DNA from: Chara braunii
Taxonomy: Eukaryota > Streptophyta > Charophyceae > Charales > Characeae
Length of the DNA: 64,000 nucleotides
NCBI GenBank assembly: GCA_003427395.1
Contig: BFEA01000505.1
Coordinates: 896,304-960,303 of the forward strand
Direction of reading: 5' to 3'
Part shown: one piece after another, positions 56,241 to 64,000 of the stretch
How the letters are laid out: each line of letters opens with the position of its first letter
How positions within the stretch are numbered: the stretch's first letter is position 1
Position numbers and translations under genes: made by a program
Notes under the pieces: generated by a model
What the model saw: only the letters and a program-made list of their open reading frames with translations
The model's database searches: none
What the model was told of the DNA's origin: nothing

Positions 56241-57686
56241 TCCCTCATCGCTCTGTCATTCCGACCTCCGAATGTACCCGATGTGGAACTTGGTCGGGTT
56301 CCTTCCTTTTTCCCTGCCTGATTCCGACTCTCCACTATTCGACTCGTCCACCGTCCGCCTCGCCAGCTACCCACCTTGGTAGCTCCACTGCACTATTATC
56401 CCCTGCTACCCGTTTTTCCCTCTGCGCCCGTCACGCATCGTGCCTCGCCTCGCCAAACTAAGGCCGGCTTCCCTCTGGCTCCGCACTCCGCCCGTTACCG
56501 CTCTCTGCTACTCAACACTCCTGCTGCCCCTGCGACCGTAGCCGTGCTGCCTCGCCTTGTCGAACTACAGCCCCCCCCCCGCCGCTCCTCCCCTCACCTA
56601 CAGTCCGAGGGCAGTTTGTGGGCAAGCTAAGTGCGTGCCGCCTAGGGATTGGGGAAGGGGACCAGGGAGAGGGATCAGTGAATGACCCACCGAAGAACCC
56701 CGACCTTGATACTACCGGCTGGTACCGCCCTCTTGCCCTTTTTACTGCGTTGTCCTGCAGGTACTCCCAAGCCTCTGTGGTGCCGCACCACGGGTAAGAG
56801 GCCGCTGTGCGGCGCATGACCGATGCGGTTCCTGCAGGGTCCCTTATTGGAGGCTTGAAAATAGGCGTGGCTGCAGGGTTTTCTGCGACTACAACCCACC
56901 CCCTGATCGTGCCGTGTTCTCAACCACAGCATGGTAGAAGACTTTCGCCAGCACCCTGAGCCCGCGGGTCCATCAACGAGGAGTACACTCAAGGTCCTCG
57001 GCTGCCGCCACGACCATTTAAAGTTTGGCGTCACGCCCAGGTCAACGGCACGCCGGGGTATCACAAGGAAAATAATAGAAGTATGGCGCTTTAAAAAAAA
57101 CAGAATTATCTAGGAAATGCCACCATCGATCGGACGTTGCGGATAGCAAAACCAAGGGGGATAGCCCCGTCGGGCCCTTGACTCCTTGGTCCCTTCATGT
57201 TACCCTGACATCCCCACGTCGTCGCCACTCAGTCTCGATCCCTGAATCCCTCCGATGAAAAGTTGACGCAATAACTAATACTGCTAGGCCCAAGAGTGGG
57301 TCTAGTTCTGTCGGACGCTCAAATAAACGGAAAAAAAAACGCGCTACGCGCGGACCTACAAGGACGAATTGAAATTCCATGTCGTTGTTGATGCTGTCCT
57401 CCGTACGTACGCACAGGTCACAAATAAATACACCAATCAAAAGACGGAATCATTTTAATCCTAACTTAATCAGAAGATAAAAAAATTATGGTCAGCGATC
57501 ACGCCGACTCTTCAATCATCAACAAAATAAAAAGATCACGCGCGCCTTAAACCCGCGCGCCCACACACTTTTTATTCTAATCAACCATCAACCATATAAA
57601 CAACTTGAACGGAGACTGCCACGACTCGCGCGGTATACTTAAACCTTAAACTAACTTTACTTTATGTCGCTTGCAAAAACCAGGGT

Positions 57687-57717
57687 GGATACCCTTGTAA
57701 GGGTATTCGCACCGACA
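57687..57717 (+). other. Terminal hairpin and 3' end of copy C
   Basis: GGATACCCTT (57687-57696) pairs with AAGGGTATTC (57699-57708), nine nucleotides before the end at 57717. Confidence 0.7.
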
Positions 57718-60700
57718 ACGTTTACAGTATGCAGGCGGACCGAGTCAACGGGTTTGTGTTGATGGTTAACAAATCAATCGTCGTTCCGATTTTCAGAGTG
57801 AAAGTAGTCCATTCAACATGCTTGCTCACTAGTAACTGGCGCATCAACTCTTTAAAATTCGTTGATTGATTCGAGCGATTAGCCCCGCTCAAATCGTTCG
57901 ATAGACTTGCCAGTTCTACCTGCTCGGCCAGAAAACACAGAGTTCCAAATCATTGATGAAATTGCGGATTTCCCTTCTCAGATTGCTTTGGTGGATTGAG
58001 CAGATCAACCAGGTCAGGTTACGGATTGGTCGATTTGCCGCTTTCGAATTACTTGCAGAGTTGAGCAGGCTTAGACCAATGTCGAAACCGGGCGGGTTAA
58101 CGAGCTTAGATCAGGGGTGGACCCAGATGGTTTGTGGTTCTTAGTTTAGTGACAGAGAGGATTACTGCTTTCAATTCGCTAGATCTAAATATACAGACCA
58201 TCTTACTAATTGGGACCGAAATGCGGCCACCCTTTTCCAGTATCAGGAGTAACATTTTCTCTTCCTTTATTCCCTCTCTCTCATCCCTTTCCTTGCGCTC
58301 TCTCTAGCACTCTCTCTCAGTACGCGCACTTTCACACGCCTGCGTACGCACACTCACACATCGCCCTCTTTGAGTCCCTTTCACTATGACTCTCATCAGT
58401 GTTCCATTCAAATGCAAAACATGCTCAGTATGCGCACTTTCACACGCCTACGCACTCACACTCACACATACTCATGTGGGCAATCACCCCCTTTGAGTCT
58501 CGTTCACTATGAGTCACATCATTGTTCCTTTCAAATGCACAACCTGCTTTGCTCAATCACTGTCGATTTCGTGTACGAGGACACACAGAGCCTGTTCGGA
58601 GCTTTAGGATGGTTCGAGGCGTATAGGAGATGGGAGCTCATACGACCCGGGTTCACAGTGTCATCTTTCCTTTCCTTTAAGCTTTTGCAAGTTCCTCTCG
58701 GATCAGAGCGTGCGATCTTTTCATAACCGAGTGACAGTTTTATTGCGCTCTGTATGACTTCGCCATGCATGAAATGACTTGCTTAACAGGGAAATTGACA
58801 ACTGTCTATTCTAGCAGTTTAACAAAATACTTTGCACTCATTTCCCCTCACGCATTTTAGGCTCCCTTCATTCTCATATACACTTAACCTCTGATCGGAC
58901 CCCCTCCCCCCTTTCAATTCATTTGTGTTTTTCCCATGAGCTTAATATGTGTGGTTTCAGTCGATGGCGAATAACGAGAGGAATGTGGGAAATATTATGG
59001 CGTGTCCATTCGCTTTGCAACTAATCCTAATCGCCCTTTATTTTCGGAACTCAAACATGGTTGGCCCAGAGTAATCTCCCAACCACTCACAGAGGCTCTC
59101 GGTGCTTGCTAAAACTTGTCCTCCCACTGGGCGCCTGGTGGTCCATTTCGGCACCAACTAGATGACGTTTAAGATCCGTGACCGTCCTCTAATTATACAA
59201 CCTTGTTTTTTTTGGCAGTAAATATGAGAGATAAATACCTGTTGTAGAACTCCTTCCTCTCTGCCAAGTTACTTACTGCTCGGGAAAGATCAGTCTTAAT
59301 TTCCCTTCAACGTTGGAGTTTGAGCACGTCTGACTCTGCTTCTTCCTCGTTCATCACTCTCACACAATGTCTTAAGGGGGGTTAACTGAACTCCTGGATC
59401 AAGCTCTTGCAAGCTCGAGCATAGCCGAGCGAAAGTGATTCAGAGGTCCCTAACAACACTTCGAGGGGGGCTTCTGCCATTGACTGTCTGACGCGCCTTG
59501 TCTAGAGAATGGTTTCCGAGCGCGTGAGCCCAATGGTTGATCGCCCGCTATCGTGTTGCTTTCTCGCCAACTATTCCTAGCATGGGCGAGGGTTTGACTC
59601 ATCCCAATCTACTGCTAAGCGGTGATCAGAGAGCGATGCCTTCAGGAACTCGTCTCCCTTGCCTCCTCGAGCTGGCCTCCCCGACTTGACAAAAATTGAT
59701 GACCGCTTGGAACGCCTGGCACGCCAGTCTACACGCACAGTCTGAAAAAAGATCCCCCCCCAACCTTTTCGCTATGACCAACCCTCCTTCCCTTGTCTGA
59801 ATCAAGTGGGCGGCATACGCCTAGCTCACCTTCGTTTCAGTCCCTGTATGAATGAATTTATACCCGCTCGTCCTCTCCATATCCCCATGTGAGTCCAAAG
59901 GCACTGGTCCCGGTACTCGTCCAGAACCGTGGGCCACGCCAAAGTCCCAGTAGCTCGGATGCTCCAAGCCTGAAAAAATGGCAGCGGGTAGCAGTGATAT
60001 TCGTACCTCTAGGCCTAGGTCTGGAACGATCAGCGACAACAGTACCAAGCAACATAAGGGTCAACAGTCGGTGAAAAAACGGACCATTAATCAACCTTCT
60101 CCAAATGGAACTGGTGTAGTTGAACTGTTGTGACTAGGACCAGCGCCGCAGGACCATTGAACCTTCTGCTGTAGTCGGTGGTCATACCAAGGAATAATAA
60201 CATCGCCGCAGTGTACTATACTAGAGTCGAACCAGTATCCGTGCCAGAGATGATAGTGGTGAATCTGCAGTAATCCGTACCGTCGTTGACCAAACTGTAG
60301 TAGTAGTCTGAATACCGTTGGAGCGTCGTGTTTCCTCCACCCGTTCACAATGTGGAACAGTAACCCGCAATGAGTATCGAATCCCACACACCACTTAATT
60401 ACCAGCAACCCCACTAATACAGGAGGGTTATCTCAAGGGTAACAAATGGGGAAAATCGAACTTGGTTTAACAAGGGATAATAAGTAGTTAAAGTCAGTTT
60501 AAATCCGAGAGGAATAATAATTAGGTAGAATCTCATTCAAATTCAGCGATGAAAATTAGATGAATAAAATTTTGTTTAAATCGGTGAGGGGAAATAAACA
60601 GATAAATTGAGTTTCATTTCAATAAGAGCATAATTAGATAAAATTCGTTAAACAATAAATAATCACGTGTTTCATTTTCTTCTTATCGTTTATAATTTTA

Positions 60701-60721
60701 TGCTTATTTTTAATTTCAGCA
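57718..60721. other. No gene recognised; contains one tandem duplication
   Basis: Mixed-composition sequence with no conserved coding frame. The tandem duplication at 58317-58550 is the only clear structure. 60480-60720 is AT-rich. Confidence 0.5.
58317..58550 (+). repeat. Tandem duplication, ~108-bp period, two units
   Basis: TCAGTACGCGCACTTTCACA at 58317 and TCAGTATGCGCACTTTCACA near 58425 start units that both run through TTTGAGTC, TTCACTATGA and TTTCAAATGCA-like stretches. The second has a 15-bp insertion. Confidence 0.8.
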
Positions 60722-62676
60722 TTAATTTAAATAAAAATTAAGGTATTGTCTTCCCGTCAGCTGACCAGTGTGAAAAAGGTTGTGCGAAGACTTGCAAGCA
60801 TGTTTCTCCCCATGGTTGGCTGAGTCGAAGACCGCCTTAAAACTGACGGAAACGGGGCCCTTTATGAGTTGTAGAACCCCCCGTTCCTCTACCAAAGATT
60901 CAGGGTTAGTTTCGGCGCACGGCCAAAGAGGATTTAGAGTCCACCCTGGACCCTCCAATTCTTCCCTATGTGTCCGACAATAATCCTCAAGGAATCTCGT
61001 CTAGGTGTTCGGTCAGAGGTCAATTTTCTCTTATTTCGGGTGGTCGACTACTTGTGGTCGCCCGACAACGAGGGTCTAAAAAACCGGGGCATTCCCTTGT
61101 GGGAGTCCTCCTCCCACTCCCCCTACCGGGGAAATGGGTTGGTGGAAGCCTGGTAGTCCACGTTGAGATTGACCTGGACCCCTGTAGCTCTGGAACGCCG
61201 AATTAAAGTTCCCCGTGTTACTCCCTACTCCTTAAGGGAAAATTCCTCCTCCACTGAACGGATTCAAGTACTGCGCCAAATTTGGCGAGCTCACGCCGTA
61301 TTGCAACCCCCCCATTGGGTGCAGCCCATACATGGCCGCCGCCGGTAGGAATGGCTGATTGCTTCAACCTTGCTGTCCTCTTCATGGTGGAAAGAAAGTC
61401 AGATTCGTTGTTGAGAGAGAGTATCCTGCCGTGACATTCCCTCCCATTTGCAGGACTCCTGAAGGCTGGGGGCCTAGCGGTCCTTGATAAGATGGTCGTC
61501 TCTGTCTCGATTCTCTCCCTCCTTGTTGGACGTTTGCGGGTTGTGACTGTGAAGTATTATTCCGATTTCCTCCATCCGAGTCTTGCTCTCTTGCGCTTTT
61601 CTGCGGTTAGCCTTCTCATAAAAGAATCGTCTGCATCGTCCGAATTTGATAGTGTTCGCACATGAGAGCTTAACTTCCAAGAGGTCTCTGGTGGACATGT
61701 CTACGACTAACTTGTCCTTCATGTTGTCTCTGACTGCTAGGTCGATGTCTATTCGAGCGTTAACTAACGCCGACCTTGTTGGGTCTGCATCTGGCAGGTG
61801 TGCGACCATAACCTTGTGGATAGCTCTCTCTGTCTGATTATAAATGAAAGGCATGTCGTCTAGAGGGACCTGGATTGCAACGACCCAAAAAGTTCTCTCA
61901 TCCTCCGTGGTTCTCAAATCTCCGAATTCCGCCTTTGTCATCCAGGGTTTGAATTGAACCTTGTACTCAACCGTTCCCAACGGGATATCTACCCCTCCTT
62001 CATTGATCATGAATTCCGCGACCTCTCTTGATTTGGCGATGTAGGATAATGCATTTGGACGTTTGATCTTGACTCTTCCCCTCCTTGACTCCAGTGGGTT
62101 CGAGATGGTTCTCCTACTGAGTGGATCGACTTCATCGGATTGCTCCGAAATGGCGAGGGATTTTTCCCTAATACTCGTGCAGATTTCCGGGCCAGTACGG
62201 CTCGGACTTCGGATGAATTTTTTGGATATACTTTGTATTTCCACCGCGCGAGCAACCTCCAATGTCTCTTTAGAGTTCACTTCCAATGATCCAGCCATCT
62301 TCAAACACATGGATAGTGTCGTCTTTCACCTTCTTTGGAAGAAATCTTGCATTTTTTTTTAAGATACGCTCCTTCAGCCATTTCACTTTAATCTCGTTGA
62401 GCGAGTGTTCAACTTAAATCAAACTTCTCTCCCTTGAATCATCATTTCCCCTGAGTCGAGGTCTGTGGGGTAGACTCTATCGTCCAAGCAGAGTGTCAAT
62501 AGTGACCGGATTCGTTCCTCATCCTCCCAATAGTCTTGCTGCTCTCCTGGGCTGCCTGATGGTGACGACGCGTTGTTCCCTGGTTCTTCCCTGTCTTCCA
62601 TTGTGTTCCGCTTACTACTCCTATTTATTAGTCTTTCCTTTCGAGTGAGCCCCTCTTCGACTGCTTCTTCTACCAC
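60722..62676 (-). pseudogene. Decayed ORF1-like gene, probably of a LINE retrotransposon
   Basis: Minus-strand frames in order: 62419-62676 (acidic, Ser/Gly-rich N-terminus), 61474-62310 (278 codons), ~61350-61080 (Gly/Pro/Gln-rich, MYGLHPMGG...) and 60722-60958 (WTLNPLWP, SLVEERGVLQL). The middle ORF has YKVQFKPWMTKAEF, FWVVAIQVPLDDMPF and ALVNARIDIDLAVRDNMKDK, then CANTIKFGRCRRFFYEKANRR. This layout resembles the plant LINE ORF1 arrangement of a DUF4283-like domain followed by a zinc knuckle, but the knuckle keeps only two of its Cys. Stops and frame changes separate the pieces. No endonuclease or RT follows downstream on this strand. Family assignment is from memory of such proteins. Confidence 0.45.
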
Positions 62677-63921
62677 GAAGTACCGTTACCTGTCTTCTAC
62701 CACAATCTTCGTCTTCAACCCCCCCCTGGGCCGTTGAGGCGCGCGTTCAGGCAGTCACCTGATTCCCGGCTTAGCAGTATCAGTATCTACCATAGCCGCT
62801 TTACCCCGTGCTGGGGGAGAAAGACCTCGGGATTACCGAGGTGCTATCTCGATGGTAGCACTTCGGTTGACCGTAGGGTCGCTTCGGACCCGGTAACGCG
62901 GGGGCCGAGCGACTTAGCGCCAGCCGCAGCGTTCCTCTTGCGCCGCCTCCTTTGCCCTTGCTAATGAGTACCAGTGTGTTCTTTCTGAAAAAGAAAAACA
63001 AACAATTGTGCGGTGGTGTGGTTGGTCGGCGAGTTTTCGGCGACACGACTGGCGCGCTCTCTCTTATTGTTCTCGTTTTTTTTCCCCGTTCGCGCCGGTT
63101 GCGCTGTCCGTAGATCTTTTGCCTTTCTTTTTATGTCCGCGGTCGTATTTTTGGGTGATTTTGCCATCGTTTTTGTCTTTTGTGCATTTGGTGAGCGGTG
63201 GCGCAAGGCCCTTGGTTGCCCTGTACTCAAATTTTTGAATGCATTTGGACTGAACTTCATCCAGATGGATTAAAAATGTGGCGGATGGCGAGTAGGGGAT
63301 GGCGATCAGTTCGGCTTTTGGGTTGTCGTTGGCTGGTTTGACGTCCCTGTCGGTCGATCTGCGTGTGTGTGTCTGTACGGATGTCTGTTTGTCTGTTTGA
63401 GTCTCTGAAGAGAGAGGACAACAAGTTTCAGTTCAGACAGGATGCTTTCATGCGGTTTGTTTGGACTATTGGCGTTTGTCGTTTTCTGCCTTCAGTCCGT
63501 CTCAACATCCTCGTGCTCCCGCCGTCTTCGGTTTCTGGACGTGATTGCGGTCAAGATTCGTCCACTCGTGGCCGTAGTTGGCGTCACATGCATTTTGGAA
63601 AAAGTGTTGAGTGCGAGTATGCGGAGCCCTGATTCGCCCGTCCCGCCCTCCGTTGTTTCTTGATCGCCGCGCCGCCTCCTCTCGCATTGGGCGAGTGTGC
63701 CCTCAGAGCATTTGCTCACTCCGACATTTTGAACTCGATTCTTGACATAATTGCGGTCAGATGCATGCACGAGTGGCCGTGGTTGCGGTCAGATTCATCT
63801 GGGACTGTTACATGTGTGAGTATGCTCTCGGTTCCGAAGAAACCGGCAGTCGCGTCGTCTCTGTTCCTGCCTTTTTTTCCGCCTTGACTTTTTAATTGTT
63901 TTCCTTTTTTCTTTTTTTCCA
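62677..63921. other. No gene recognised
   Basis: Overlapping short frames on both strands. T-rich with repeated GTTTTTG-like words. No domain motif seen. Confidence 0.5.
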
Positions 63922-64000
63922 CCCCTTTGACGGCTGTGTTGCACTTTGGAGACGTTATTTCTTTTTTTGTTCTTTTTTTGCAACACAGCCGTCAAAGGGG
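63922..64000. repeat. Perfect 22-bp inverted repeat at the window edge
   Basis: CCCCTTTGACGGCTGTGTTG followed by CA (63922-63943) is the exact reverse complement of 63979-64000, with a 35-bp T-rich loop. The repeat reaches the last base, so the stem may be longer outside the window. Confidence 0.9.

Larger units (their letters stand above)
51417..57717 (+). mobile_element. Copy C, complete 6301-bp non-coding TGTC...GACA element
   Basis: Starts TGTCGAGCGCATCGG and ends GCACCGACA. The left flank is GCGT and the right flank ACGT, so a 4-bp duplication with one substitution is possible. It shares the whole order of copy B but lacks the ~740 bp at 37820-38540 of B. The first ~450 bp are about 80% identical to B. 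No protein is conserved with B in the open frames. The end sequences TGTCGAGCGCAT and, reverse-complemented, TGTCGGTGCGAAT are similar, which would also suit short imperfect TIRs. Confidence 0.8.

Noticed and set aside
1-64000. tRNA, rRNA or snRNA genes
   Set aside because: No T-loop/B-box context, cloverleaf or rRNA core sequence was recognised by eye; a covariance scan would be needed to exclude small ones.

Overview
The window is eukaryotic nuclear DNA that is almost entirely repeats and transposable elements. I found no intact cellular gene and no tRNA or rRNA gene. The Pol proteins of its two Ty3/gypsy elements (FLDD in place of YxDD, a DNGSE protease motif, an LYDSSLEKTWSRKL-type integrase tail) resemble, from memory, retroelement proteins of streptophyte green algae such as Chara. 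That placement is inference; no search was run. It is a short-read draft assembly: there is a 596-bp N gap, isolated Ns, a 32-base G run and a residual Nextera transposase end (11534-11552).

Layout. 1-5779: truncated copy A of a large element with no coding capacity, inserted in gypsy element G1. 5780-10560: decayed G1 (protease, RT, RNase H, integrase, putative polypurine tract). 10562-12090: a segment bounded by palindrome-rich inverted repeats around the gap. 12100-21400: no gene, several tandem arrays. 21421-26024, minus strand: a broken, unrecognised coding region of three tandem paralogous modules followed by small overlapping ORFs. 26300-28200: AT-rich spacer with GC hairpin repeats. 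28217-45308: a second copy of the small ORFs in opposite orientation, directly followed by gag-pol of gypsy element G2. G2 is interrupted by a 385-bp foldback element (29787-30171), a roughly 470-bp insertion near 36115-36590 and copy B (37205-44723). 45309-51416: no clear gene. 51417-57717: copy C. 57718-64000: anonymous DNA with a decayed LINE ORF1-like gene on the minus strand.

The most interesting material is the A/B/C family. Copies B and C are complete (7.5 and 6.3 kb), start TGTC and end GACA, and B has a clean 4-bp target duplication (ACGC) inside an integrase gene. They contain no recognisable protein but share an ordered set of structured repeats: a ~122-bp tandem array, a conserved splice-donor-like motif, an array of 10-11 stem-loops whose stems differ but stay complementary around a conserved A[A/T]CTTA loop, a ~175-bp tandem array carrying two further covarying hairpins per unit, and a terminal hairpin exactly 9 nt from the end. 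This looks like a structured-RNA-bearing non-coding transposon, or the giant solo LTR of one.

The second novelty is the unrecognised multi-ORF region, present twice. Three ~1.17-kb modules share recognisable motifs, and small downstream ORFs overlap by ATGA in both copies. In one copy these ORFs lie immediately upstream of a gypsy gag, so they may be accessory genes of that retrotransposon.
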